A stretch of 64,000 nt of DNA from Seminavis robusta (Eukaryota; Bacillariophyta; Bacillariophyceae; Naviculales; Naviculaceae): assembly GCA_903772945.1 (NCBI GenBank), contig CAICTM010000120.1, forward strand, positions 1 through 64,000, in the 5' to 3' direction. Both the position numbers and the translations under genes were made by a program. Under the pieces are notes generated by a model that saw nothing but the letters and a program-made list of their open reading frames with translations, did not search any database and had not been told where the DNA came from. Below are positions 22,452-34,905 of the stretch, piece by piece (the stretch's first letter is position 1; every line of letters begins with the position of its first letter).

Positions 22452-24580
22452 GGTGGCAATGCTAGCTAGTGCTTCTTTTGATGGGTAGGTAAGCGGTGGG
22501 TGATTTTGATGTGGTGGGAGAAAAATAATGAGCTTTCAACCAGAATTGAGACTGGACCGGTACCGGTTGCTTCCGGAAAGATTTTCAAAGAAGCAGCATT
22601 GGCCACTCTGGCCTGGACCTGGCCTGACTGGGATCACGGATCTGAGCAAAAAGAAGGTGGTTGTGTTTGGGAGTTTGACTACTGATCTTCCCGTCTTCCC
22701 CTTATTACATCACTTTAGGTGCGGGAAATAGGCTGTTGAAGTAGATTTGTTCGGTCAAACTGCAAGTTTTGGGCGTATTACATGCAAAAAGCTTCCAGAT
22801 TCCCACCTCTCTTCTGAAGTCTACATGTAGTTCTTCTGTTTTCAGTCATATGTTAAGATCTTAAATTAACTAATCAAACCAAAATAAAAACAAGTATTCC
22901 CGCAATTCAATCATTTCAGTCATTGGAAGGAAGGTCGTTCCAAACTGCCAGGAGAAGGTCATCGATAACACAATATGCTTACTTTCCGATCATTCACAGT
23001 CTTTGTGAGAAATGATTTAACGCTCAAAAACAAAAGACATATCACTAAAAGCTTCCGAGAATACACGAAGCATAGTGACGCCCACAATTAATGATACTGG
23101 CTCTAAGAAGTCTTCTTCCCAAAGCCTTTGTGCCAGATTGCCAGTTTGTGGGACTACATAATATTATGTGCTAGCAAAGTTCTATCAAGTGGTCATCACG
23201 GCATCTACCAGTCTTCTTTTTCCATTTAAATGAGCTGTGTTCACAATTCGCAGAAGCCTTTGACCAAGACCCAATAAAGACGACCGATAATACAGTTTTG
23301 TACAGCTGCTCGTAGATGACTCCTCACGACAGAAACATTTTTTCTCCATTGATAACGATCAGATCTCTTCTGTCTTTTGCTGGTAGGTGGACAGTTTGGA
23401 GTTTGCCATCGAATAAGCACCAGAACAGAACCTTCATTCTATCAGAATCGATTGGACCCAACTGGAACTGAACTCAGAAGGCGACACTGTGCGTCCCAAA
23501 GAAGGTTCAGGATATGAACCGGTACGTACAGCATTGAATTTCAAGTATGGATCGGTACGGTCCCAGAACCGAGACCGGGGCCGCATCAAGATGAGCATGA
23601 CAAGAGTCCAATGATTGATCATTCATTCGAATGTTCAATCTATTGAAAGTTGAAAGCCTTGGGACTTTGGAGACGCCGCGTGAGAAGAGCCCTCGATGCG
23701 TTCCCTCCTCTCTCCTCGGCCCCTTCCTTCGCTTGGCTGAGCACAATGATTACAATCAGACCTGAGGAGGGGATGCTTCTCGTCCCAAAGTAGAGACCAG
23801 GAGGTGTTGACATCATTCTGAAGCTATTCCGATCTACAAAGCAAAACTGAGAATATTGGTGGGTTTGGAATAGGAGATGAGGGCAAACGAATGCTCTTGA
23901 ACGCATTGGATATATACTGAGTAGTCGCACTTGCTTGTAGTAACATTTCTTAGGTGCAGTCCGCGCCAGCCACAGTCGCCGCGGCTCGACATCGTAAGCG
24001 CAGTGCCAGGGTGGTACGATATCAGAGACGAGGACGAGTGGGCTTGAGTAAGATTCGCTCAGCTAGAGCCATCGTACCTATTGTGCGCTCGTGGATCTTC
24101 CGACACCACCACTGCAACCATATTTGGCGTTTTTACCGTGTCGTGGACTTTGTGAACGTTAGCTCTTCGAGTTGGGCTTGTTGCTGGCTCGAGGACTTAG
24201 CTATCCGTTCGAGCAATCACAACGAACACCCTTCCCGTAGGAGATTTGAATAACGAGGAGAGGAAACGAGGAGAGTCGGATGGAGAGGATCCATCATGCG
24301 AATCGAGTCGTTGCCAATTTTGACCACATGACCCAAGTCGACTCGCAGCTAGATTCGAGATAGACTTGGAGCTCCGCCCTCTTCTCCATCACCTTCAAGT
24401 ATTACTGCAGCGGCGCCGAAGCCGAATGCATGCGAGCCATCAAAACCTCGTTCGTTTTCTTACTCTTCCTGCCTACTAGAGAGAGTTATTATTCAAGTAG
24501 CTATTGACCCCCCTTCAACCTGGTCGACCCCTTCGCAGTTGTAGCTGCCCTGCTTGCCAAGTAAGTGTCATCCCGCCTTC
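22452..24580. other. Intergenic, no gene recognised
   Basis: About 2.1 kb between the 5' end of the U-box gene and the 3' end of the P5B ATPase. ORFs of 96-99 codons (23640-23930 minus, 23954-24253 plus) are Arg/Ser-rich without domains and are not called. It contains a GGTTCAGGATATGAACCGGTACG-like stretch near 23502 that is repeated, slightly changed, near 49251. Confidence 0.5.
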
Positions 24581-27500
24581 TTAAACCTTATCTCCAGCTA
24601 CAGGACTGACCGAACTCGTACCGGGTCGATACGTTTCGGAACCCAACATGTCGTCGATACTAGCGACTGTGGTTCTTCTACTTTCAAGCACGGAATTCTT
24701 GTGAAGAGGGACCTGTCTGCGACCTTGGTGGTTGGCAGCTGTATGATTTCGCTTTCTCCCCGCAATGCGTTGGCGGACTCCATTCACTAGGAAGAAATCG
24801 AATGATGCAACAGCCAGGGCGTTGACAATCATGATTGCCAGCAACTCATATCGAAACTCTACCGGCATCACAGTGGTGTTGAAGGGGTTGTTGATTGGTT
24901 GAGGTTCAGGATCTGTGATGCCACGAACAATGTCTTCATTTGAGCAGTTCACTCGCCAAAAACAAGACAAAGGACTTGGTACCAACGTAATGTAGATATG
25001 AATTGTGGTTGCCGCTAGGGATGCCATCACAAACAGATAGTTGCGATACCAAGGTTGTCGATACTCATAGCCAAAGTTGCATGTCATGGCTGCTGCAATG
25101 CATTGGGCCGTGACGACCAGGAAGACAACCTGCGTTTCATAGTTGTCTGCCGCCAGCAGAATGTCTCCTACCAGAAAGTCGTCAGCATTCCATTTACGGC
25201 ATTGAAACCAATCCTTGCTGTAGAGTGAACCAAGGGCCCATCCCATGGCCATGCTGGATGTAGCAGGAATAAGTGTGAGGAGAACAGCGGTTTGAAGGGT
25301 GTGTGTGTAAACAACGCTACAGGCATCTTGCTCACCAGTTCAAGAGGACAATTCCACAGATGCTCAGAACAATCTGGGGAGACAGCAGCGATGCTGTTGG
25401 GCACGAGCTTGAGAGCTTGCTTGCTGGGCGTGCCAATGGTAATGTCAAGCTGAATAGGACAGTCCAAATTCCATCCAGGAATGTCCACATCCAGTCTGTG
25501 AAAGAAGCTTGTAGCCTAGTCATACCAAGAAGAAAAATCAAATTGAGATAGTCATGATCAAAGCAGCACACTGATCCAGCAAACGTTTGGTCCAACCTAC
25601 CAGTATGTGATGACCTGGCAGTAGGAAGTAATGTTGCCATATAATATGAGATATGCATAGACCGCAAGTGTTGAGTGCAAAGTGGCACGGCCTTCTCTCA
25701 GAACAGTCAACACCGATTCAATATCCTTGTCCAACGATGTGAAGGGAGCAACCAGGCTGGCATCCCCATTGCTGAGTGCCAGTCCAACATGAGCAGCACG
25801 TAGAGCTCCACTATCATTTCCACCATCTCCACACATCATAGTCTTGCTTCCCAGCGCTACGAAAGTGTCCACCACGGAGACCTTGTCGTGGGGAGTGCAG
25901 CGTCCAACTACACGGATGAAAGGAGCAATGGAAGCTGCATAGTCAGGTTGGCTCTTTAGCAGGAGCCTCCATGCTTCACCTGTCATGGCCACGATGTTAC
26001 GACTTCCTCCCCTCTGCAATAGACGCAGTGTTGGAGCATTCACCAGACTCCCAGTTTCACAAACCCAAGATACATCCAGCCCCACATCATCGATCACTCC
26101 TAGTATGACAACGCTTGCCCGATGAATCATCCCCGAATCCCGGGCTACATGGATGCCTGTATGTAGATTGTCGCCTGTAAGCATGACTGTTTGTACACAT
26201 GCCTCGTGTAGATGGGCGATCACACTCTTTGTCTTGTGGCGCAGCTGGTTTGTGAAACTTAACGTTCCTGCAAAGGTCATGTCCTCCTCAATTTGCTCTC
26301 GTGTCATTGACACGATGTTGGCTGTGTCCATTGCAGGCAGTTTCTTGAAAGAGACTGCTATCTGGTACATGCCAATCCGAGCAAAATCCTCCAGTGACTC
26401 ATCGAAGTCCTCTGGCAAAGTCTCAACTCGACATCTATCCCGAATGGCCTCTCCACTGCCTTTCGCCAATGCCATGAGTGATCCATCCGGGAGTCTGACA
26501 ATCACACTCTGCGTCATGAGATAGTGATCAAAGTCGAAACGCCGTAGAACCTCAATAATGGTGCCATCCTGCTGAACAATGCTGACTGTTTGGCTTTGCG
26601 TATTGTTGTGGACAGCCTCATTTAAGAATATTTCTGCTCCACTGGCACTAAACATTGCTTTGTCAATGGGATTCCCAATCAAGGTACCATCATTCGAGGA
26701 CATCACTAAAGTGTGGCAGGAAGCCATGGTAATGGCAACAACGGGTGATACAAAAGGGACAAACTTTGACTTTTCTGCACTCCTGCAGTCGGTGTAGTCC
26801 AGACCCTGACGGGTGAGCGTGCCAGTTTTATCGAAGAAAACTGTAGTAACTTCTCCAGCCATCAAAATATCCGAGTTGGAGCAGACCACCTGCTTTCTCG
26901 CCAGTCGCTCAAAGGAGTAACCAAGAGGTAGAGTAAATGATACCGGAAGGAGCGGTGGAAGTGAATTTGCCACGGCGCACCTGCACAGAAGTGGAACAAG
27001 GATGTCAGATGGGTGACTCCACAAACTTGCATACATGTGCACGACGGAGCAAACGAATAATTCTCACAGTCCCAGGTACCACGCAACAACATGGACATCA
27101 CTGGCTTTGAAGTACACCAGGAGCCACAAGAAGATGCTGTATCCGACCAAAAGCAGCACCGCATAGGGCAAATCCTTCTCATACTGCACCTGATGCCGCC
27201 GGAATGCAATGACTTCTCGCAGCAGCTCTCCCTTGCGTGTAAAGGAAGCTGTCTGCGTCACGAGGGCAATGCCACCATGTGTTTCCAGAATTTTGGTTCC
27301 CGCCGATAAGGTTTGTCGTTTGTGTATTGTAGGATCGTACATTTCTTCGCTCAACAGATCCACTGACGATTTGGAACTGGGTGTTGCCTCCCCTGTCAGG
27401 GCGCTCTCATCTACAATGGCTTCTCCTGCCAATAGGACCATGTCACAGTGAATGACGCCAGGTTGGAGCTGGACAATGTCCCCCGGAACCGTTTCGGATT

Positions 27501-29290
27501 GGTGTAGTTCCACAAACTCTTCGCCCCGCAAAATGGTCACATAGCCATCAGTATTGGACAAGGCATAGAGGACACTGGCAGATCGATACCGGAACCAAGA
27601 AATGAGACAGGCACTAATGAGAATCACAGTCCAATTGGCAATCATCATGTACCAGTACTGGATAGTGACCCAGATCCACAAGATTTGAAACTGGTAGAGG
27701 TAGAAGGGTTTGGAAATTTCCTGACGGAACATTCCCCACAGGGATGGTTTTACCATTTCAATCTTGTTGGGTCCAATAACTTGACGGCGCTTGGCCACTT
27801 GTTCGGGCGTCAACCCATTTGCTGCTTTTCCTTCACTGTAATCCAAACTATTTTCTTCTGGGATGGTCGCCGTGGTATCGTAAAGCTTTGTCATGGTCCC
27901 CTGCGCCAAGGCATCGACATTGGGGACTCCAGGAGGTTTCATTTCGGCAAATGTCTTGCCAATGGACCATGTCCCTGGTACAAACATTTGCTGTGATTCA
28001 TCAAAGTTGTATCGACGAAAGAGAAAGCAAAAATAGCGGGATCCATCTTCGGGATTTTGATGGACGGTGCAGTACTCCATCATGGAATCCGTCGTCGTAC
28101 TAGTCTTGTAGCTGTCGTCCTCGGCGGCAAATACCCACGACATGACAACCCCCAGTGCTCGACTGATTCGATTGAGCGTGCGTGTAATGGACGGTGGAAC
28201 CCACCGTGTTGGCTGGAATGTTCCGTGTAATAATGAATTGTCGTCGCTGTTCTTCTCTCCTGGCTTGTTGTTCTTGGAGTTGTTATTACCGTCCTTCCGA
28301 TGACCTTGTGTCGTTTGCTGATATCGCACCGCCACTAGATTTGCGGTGGCGAGACTGGATCGTCGATAAAATAGAGATTGGATACTGTAGGGCCAATAGA
28401 ATGCCAAGTTCCATAGAAATCCGAGATTGTAAAGAAGACTGAATGTCTGTAGGGCATGCATGATTCCCTCGGGGGATGCCTCATTTTGATAACTGAGAAA
28501 GGTGGTGTATGCCAAGAGGGCGTACCACCCAAAAAAGGTAATGAGGGTCATGATGTAGAGAATGTTCCCCACGGCGTGGTGTTTTTGGTATCCTGTCTGG
28601 TACAGCTGTGCCGTGTTGGCATTAGGATCATTGCGAATGTGAGTTTCCAGCCTCAGTTGCAGTAGCTTGGTAGACCCCTGGACTGGGAACCATTGGTTGC
28701 TGACCAATCAAAGAAAGAAAGAGAAAATAAGTAATCAAGTTAGTAACTAAAAAATGATGGATCTACACGAGTATGTCCATGTACAGTACTCACTTGAACC
28801 AGCACCAGGTAATGACAGCCACGGTGACGGTCGCCAACCATACGTAGCCAGTCACATAGGCAGGGGCTGTCCAAGAGATGTCACTGGTCTGGCCGTTGCT
28901 GGTGGTAGTATTTTTGCACAAGGCAGCCATTTCCTCATAGTAGGGTCCGTAGATGTTGGTGCAGACATTGTAGGTCGTGATGAGCGGAGCACAAGCGACG
29001 GGAGCGCAATCAGCCGGACATGGCGATATTGAATATCCACTAGTACTGCATTCGAATTCCGTCGATCTACAGGACCCATCAGCACATAAGGTGGCGTTGG
29101 AGGCACACTGCATTTCCGTTGGACAGTATTCCACTGATGGCACACACAGCTGTGGACATGTTGTCATGGCAGGACAGTTGAATGTCGGATCCACATACCC
29201 ACCCCCATGGGCAACGGCCACAGGTAGCACATGTAATAACAGTGAGGATAAAACTAGTAGATACATGACTGTCATTCTTATGGGTAGCAT
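24581..29290 (-). CDS. P5B-type P-type ATPase (ATP13A2/Ypk9-like) with Cys-rich N-terminal domain
   Basis: 1453 residues in five exons: 29290-28794, 28699-27068, 26980-25601, 25515-25336, 25253-24581. All introns are 82-94 bp GT-AG and every junction keeps phase. P5B pumps sit in endo-lysosomal or vacuolar membranes and, where known, export polyamines to the cytosol. The signature set is the actuator TGE in DESALTGEATP, M4 PPLLP (P5B type: PPxLP), phosphorylation site DKTGTLTRQGLDY (GLD after DKTGTLT is P5B-like), MLTGDN, and hinge CGDGGNDSGALRAAHVG. The C-terminus has the usual helices with WFQCRKWN and NYETQVVFLVV. Unusual: exon 1 encodes a signal peptide and about 110 residues with some 16 Cys (CPAMTTCPQLC, CADGSC, CPADCAPVAC) before the first core helix, placed in the lumen or outside. 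A polyamine substrate is inferred from the family only. Confidence 0.92.
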
Positions 29291-30220
29291 TAGCTAGTGA
29301 TCAGTGTTGCAGTCTGTTTTGCTGCTCTGCTGTTGTGTCTTTCAATGGTCCATGGAATAGAAGACCTTAACTTGCTGTTCAAGCACCAGCGTGCAAGCAG
29401 CAAGCAGCAGGCATCCATGCAGTTTTGCTTTGGCTGCAATCGGTCAAATTAGATTGGCCGTTGAAAGACATCGCAATGCCCTGGATCCCTACTGTATGTC
29501 ACTTGTCAATGGTCACAGTAAGAAGAACTTCAACCTTCAGCCTTCTCCGAACACTAAGACTTGTCGCGTACTGACGTACTGCATACTGCATACACAGATG
29601 TGGCATTCGTTCAGCAGTCATTGCACCCCATTGAGACATTCTGTTTCTCAATGGTTACTGCAGGACCGTATTGATGAAGATTTAGTTCTTAGTTCTCACA
29701 GCTCTGCGAGGGTACGATGTACTAGCTAGTAGGCTCAATTCTCGTGCTCGGCTATTTAGTTTCACGAAAATTGATATTTTGTGACCCAGCACTGCAATGC
29801 ATGTAACTGCTATAGTAGCCCCAGCACTGCAATCCATACAGCAGTTGCATCGGCACGGAGATACCACAACTGCTGGTGGGCCCCAAGGCTAACCCCAGCA
29901 GTGGATAGATAGCTCCGGTTGCTATCTGATTACCTCGTCGAGCCAGCCGCTTGGCCACACAATCTATCTAAACGTCAAGATACGACATGATTGATGCCGG
30001 CCGTCAAAAGCAAACCCCATGCCTGGAACTGTGCGATCAAACTTGCGCTCGAATGGACACCGTACGAGGGAGCATCCGATCGGAAGTTGCGCTCATTACT
30101 TGTTTTGTCGTCGTTCATTCATGCAGAATCGAATCCGTATCATTGAATTCAATCGAATGAATCGGTCGTCGTGTTCACACCACTCCTTACCGGTACGTTT
30201 GAGGGTCTAGAGTCTCCGGC
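29291..30220. other. Intergenic with left copy of a direct repeat
   Basis: TAGCTAG touches the ATPase start (29291-29297). No coding ORF. A 24-bp motif with CCAGCACTGCAAT appears twice (about 29786 and 29819). The part from about 29925 is homologous to DNA near 34.8 kb (see repeat entries). Confidence 0.5.
29925..30130 (+). repeat. Diverged direct repeat, copy 1 (left of the STAND gene)
   Basis: Shares in order, with indels, CACAATCTA, AACGTCAAGATA, GATGCC, AAAGCAA, CATC-CGGAAGTTGCGCTC and TTCATTCATGC with 34722-34905. Same orientation, about 4.8 kb apart, so the STAND gene lies between the copies. Confidence 0.6.
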
Positions 30221-33200
30221 TCAAGAGGACGATGTTATGATGTCGTTCACTTGTGCGCCGTGTGCTCTCAACGTATCCCTGTGCAACCAAGCGGGGCGCT
30301 GTGATCAGCAACGACCTCTAGCACCTCGAACAAGCCGCTGGCTACTGCAGATGGTACTTACCTGAGACGATCGCATGCACCCAAGATAGTATCAGAAGAG
30401 CTGCGGGTTACTTCCACCCCAGGGTCAAGGCAAGCTCTCAAAGTGTCATGAAAATCCTGAGCAGCATCGTGCAGAGAGGAAGTGGGACAATGCTCAATCT
30501 CTTGTTTGAGGGTGGCAAGCTTCTCTAGCACTGCTTCTCTCTCTAGCGCCGTGTCTCCACCCTTGGAAAGCGCAAATTGACGTGCAGCCTCTCGGCACCG
30601 AAGAGCTTCCCTTTGAAGCGACAGTGACACACGTTGCTCACTCAAGGTGGGTACTTTTCCTTTTGCTTTTGTTTTGCCTTTTAGATCAGCTCGTTCAGCG
30701 GCAAACAATGCAGCATTCTTTTCATCGTTCATTCCCAATGCACACTTTCGAAGCCAAGTTAGATTTGTCAGCAATGCCTGACGAAGCCTCTCTGTTTGCG
30801 TGGTTGAGTCTTCCAGATTTTGAAGAATGGACCTTTCGGCTTGCAGCATTGACATGGCTTGTGGGAAGCGAGTTTGAGCAAAAGCCACACACCCGAGTTC
30901 ATGGAGAACGCAGGATACCTCCAAGTGCAAAGGATTGGTCTCTTCGGCTCCATCCGACGAAACTTCACGTGCATAAGCGTAGACATGTCGACGAATTCGC
31001 AAGCACTCGGAAAAGTGGATCCACGCTTGCTCAAACTGCTCCCTTTGGAAAGCAAGCGCGCCCTGCTGAAACTTCACAGCTGCTACATTGATATGCATGG
31101 TTCTCTCCCCGTAGAGCTCAATGTACAGCTCCAGTGCTCGTCGTAGATAGCCTTCTGCAGTGTCAAGTAAACCTTGTCGGATTGTAACTCTAGCAAGCTG
31201 CTTGAGCGTTGCAGCTCGTTGCCCAATTTGTCGGCTATGTTTCAAGGCTTCCTGTAATAGTTCTTCTGCCTTCTTCAGCAATGGTGGCTTTCTAGCGACA
31301 TGAACTGTCGCAAGCTGGTGCAGGGTAGCGGCACAATCCGCATCGACGTCACTCGAATCTTCGTCCAGTGTGCGACGCAAATCCAATGATTTGGTAAGAT
31401 ACTGTTGAGCCGTATCCAATTTGTGCTTTTTCACTTCCAAAACCCCTAGCTCATGCAAGGTGTCCGCAACACTACGAACTGAAGAGCGGTCTTTCTCTGC
31501 AAGCTTGTTCCAAATCTCAAGAGCATGAAGCAGCGTCTCTTCTGCCGCACCAAAATTTCCCTGGTACCGTAATGCCTAGGCATACATGCATACATCCGAG
31601 GTAAGCCCTTGTCACGATTTCATTCACGCATACGGTAGGGGCCGCGAGTGGGTCACCCATGTCCTCGAATACGTACCTTGCCTAACTCGCAAAAGCTCTC
31701 CGCCTTGGCTTTCATGATTACTGTGTCTCCTTTGGAAGATTGTTGTTTGCCTTGCAGCCTGTCATACATCTGAATGGCCAATCGGAATGATGCTTCGGCC
31801 TCCTTGAAGCCGTTCATGGCCATTGCTGAAAAGACGCCTGCCTGTTTGGAGAGAAGACCAGCCTGAAGGAGAATGTTTGTACATATCATGTCTTGAGATT
31901 CGTTATTGTTGTTGGAACAATGAATGACCAATGCTTTGACATGTTCCACTAAATGGAACGAGTCCTGCCACGTAGTGGCATTTCTCGGGTCGAATTGCCA
32001 TAACATTTGCATGGCGTCAACGCAAATTTGATGGTTATAGCAGCGCTCCGTTTGAGACTGATCCACGCGAAGAGCTTGCGACAGGAGTCTGTGCATGCTT
32101 CCCTTGCCCTCCCTGACGGTCAGGATCGAGAAGGATTTTAGCACTTTCCACACAATGTCTGATTGCTCAAATTCATCGGAGTCAATCCCCAACGTGCCAC
32201 TGCTCCGTCGACGGACGGTTGCAGCAGGTGGTGGTGCATCTGTTTGTTTCCTCCTCAGCAATGGCGCTAACACCAGTAGTCCGGACGCGCAAAGGGACAT
32301 GGACACCAAAAGTCCCGACCCAGTCATGATAGGAGGGGTGCCCTTGCGACGCCACGGCATTAAACATGAGACGCCCAAGCCAGCCGCCAGAAAGAGAATC
32401 CCTGCAGCTCCTTGTTGGGTATTCAAAAGAGATGATTGTTGCGAACTGTTTATTGCTTCTTGTCGTGCCCGTTCTTGATCTGCCTTGTTTTTGGTAGCCA
32501 ACAAGGCACGCAGCAACGCTTTTGTGATATGGTCTGGACCTAGCCAACCAAGCAACCGTAAAAGCGAGAATGCCGTTTGACTCTCTTGTTGGATAGCGTT
32601 GAGACTGAGTGCTAGACTTGCGGAAACCGTCAAGGAGTAGTCCTGCAATCTTTGATTCCGCAGTAACAAGGATTTCCCCGTTTGTTCGGATCGGACGTAT
32701 CGTTCGAGGTATTCGGAACAAGTGACATCACATCGTTGCATGTAGGCAGCTGCCATTCCCAGTGCCAGTGGTAAATGTCCAAGCCGTTCACAGATTTCTG
32801 TGGTGGCCGCCCTTTCCTTTTTGTTGCTACCAGTAGTACAACTGGATCCTCCAATGGATCGCCCCAGCAGTTGGACCGATTCAGTTGGACTGAGACATCC
32901 CAATACAAAGGAACTGGGACTGCTTCCCGAGTCCCATTCTCCCACTCGACTGGTGACGAGTACATGTCCCTTGGAGCCCGCCGTGGCCCCTCTTGGTACG
33001 AACCGTTCCAATAGTGTTCGGTCTTCCAAATTGTCAAATACCAATAGCCAGGATACTTTGCATCGAAAGAGTCTGGTCTTGACTTCTCCAATGACTTCTT
33101 CGTTGGAATTGTTGTCCTTGTCAACATCGGCCAGATCTGCCAACAACTGTCTATAGTCGGCACTGAGTGTTTCAGCCGATTCGGCGTTGAGCCAAATGAC

Positions 33201-34151
33201 AAGTCCATAGGATGTGGGGAAATGGCGATAGCAGTATTCGATACAGACGGAACTTTTTCCCACACCCCCCATGCCTTGTACAAAGAGATAGTGGACACTG
33301 GAATGATGGTCGCCTGTGTGTTGCATCAATCGGGCGTGAATTTGTGTGAGGACCGTGTCTCGTCCCGTAAAGTGTCGATTGCGCCGGGGAATGGACCAGG
33401 TCCCTCGCATGCGTCGAATGAGAAAGGTGGAGGCGAATTCTTCTGGGTGTCGTCGATCAGCGAAATGGGTCAAGTCACTATGGCATTGCAGTATGCGATC
33501 GATCGTGTCGTAATCCTTGCGAAAGAGCCACGGTCGTCGTGACGAGGGAGTGTCATTGAGAAAAAACGAACTCCATCCTCCCGTGGTGAGGACAAATTCT
33601 TCGGCCATGGCGCTTCCACCCCATTCCAGACATCCTTGCAAGACTGTGTCGACGTAACTCTGAAGCAAAGGATGATTTTCATCCGCCTCTAGGCATTGCC
33701 TGGCTTGTGGAACATAGATCCAGATTTTGTCATTGCTGGTCAACTGGAACAATGACAACTGCGGGAGTGCATCCTCATCATGTTTAGGGTTAAGGTCAAT
33801 GTGCTCCATGGGAATTTGGACCTTGTCATAGCCCACTTCGCGTCGATCAAATCCAGGCATCATGGACAATGGCACTTGAAACAAGACACCATTCATGCCC
33901 GCATTTGTACTAGTACCGGTAATACCAGTAGTGGTACGACTCACTCCCAGAGCTGTAAAGCCCGTGGTGGATCGAAAGTTCCAGCGCCGTTCATAGCCAA
34001 ACGAGGCACGAATTCTCACAACTTGGCCCTTCAGTGGTTCCTTACTAGTAGTACCAGTAGTAGTGTCATTGTCATTCTCGAGCCAGGCAGCATGAGTGCT
34101 CGAATTGATGATGGATCCAAAACCAAACACATACTCATGCTCGTTTTCCAT
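30221..34151 (-). CDS. GGCT-like / STAND NTPase / TPR fusion protein
   Basis: About 1248 residues. Exons are 34151-31677, 31575-30362 and probably 30278-30221. Residues 7-170 resemble the gamma-glutamylcyclotransferase/AIG2 fold: EYVFGFGSIIN, then RIRASFGYERRWNF, and FDRREVGYDKVQI with its candidate catalytic Glu. Residues about 260-540 are a STAND NTPase: HFTGRD, P-loop QGMGGVGKSS, Walker B WLLVFDNLED, LVTSR and GHLPLALGMAAAYM (GLPL-like). Two hydrophobic helices (GILFLAAGLGVSCLMPW; GLLVSMSLCASGLLVLAPLL) follow, then TPR-like repeats up to residue about 1130 (LHELGVLEVKKHKLDTAQQY, LKQLARVTIRQGLLDTAEGY). STAND proteins work as switches that oligomerise on sensing a ligand through their repeats. 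If only two exons are used, the stop is TAA at 30358, but that stop lies inside a perfect CAG/GTAAGT donor, so I prefer a third exon ending ITSSS. An immune-like or signalling role is inferred. Confidence 0.85.
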
Positions 34152-34211
34152 AGTGGTAGTCGCTAGCTGTAGATCGAGGATGAAGATTGCGTGTGATGCC
34201 CAGAATCAGTC

Positions 34212-34288
34212 GTGTTCCAAGCATCCTCGGTCCCGTTCCAAGCATCCTCGGTCCCGTTCCAAGCATCCTCGGTCCCGTTCCAATGCAG
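34212..34288. repeat. 21-bp tandem repeat, about 3.5 copies
   Basis: The unit CGTTCCAAGCATCCTCGGTCC is repeated almost perfectly, starting and ending with a CGTGTTCCAAG variant. It lies 61 bp upstream of the STAND gene ATG, so it could sit in its promoter or 5' UTR. Confidence 0.85.
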
Positions 34289-34721
34289 TCGTGTTCCAAG
34301 GATCTGCAGATTTTGGATGACTCGACACTCGACACCACTCGTGAATGAGTGAGAGGCGAGTCACTGTTCCGGTCACCCCCGGTACCGGTACAGGAGTGCT
34401 CCCTCCTCCAGCATACAAGCTGCCACGATGTTGTGCCTTCGAGGCAGCCCTGTTCCAGCTATCAAGCTTTCTAAGGGTTGGGATGGCCAAGGTGCCCTCA
34501 ATCTCTTCCGTTAGAGTTACTCCATTGATCCTCCCTGCCCCTGCCCTGCACCTCTCCCTCTTTGGCTGATTTTGGTCCTACTCTGCTTACTCAATCGATT
34601 GTCAGCTCGCGTTCATGCATCCTGCCCTCGTCCACTGCCACCCTCTCCATAGATCTAGTCTCCCCTAACCCATAGTCTAGTAACGCCATTCATTTACAAG
34701 GGCTGGCCCCGGCAGGTACAG

Positions 34722-34905
34722 TACCGCAATCTCGTCCAGCCACCTTGCAACACAATCTAAATGTATCTGAACGTCGAGATAAGTATCATTCATAGTCTAG
34801 TCTACTGCAATTACAAGTAATTAGTGATGCCATCGAAAGCAAGCCCCCTTCCGTCGAGTATCCATCGGAAAGTTGCGCTCTATTTTTCTCGTCATTCATT
34901 CATGC
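34722..34905 (+). repeat. Diverged direct repeat, copy 2 (right of the STAND gene)
   Basis: Counterpart of 29925-30130. Best-conserved block: CATCGGAAAGTTGCGCTC followed after about 10 bp by CGTCATTCATTCATGC. Copy 2 has an extra TAGTCTAGTCTAC-containing insert of about 40 bp. Confidence 0.6.

Noticed and set aside
25254-25335. 19-bp intron at the last P5B junction
   Set aside because: A 19-bp intron would be too short; the 82-bp alternative ending TCCAG restores the normal P5B spacing before WFQCRKW.
34207-34290. CRISPR-like array from the 21-bp repeats
   Set aside because: Units follow each other directly with no spacers, and the genome is eukaryotic.
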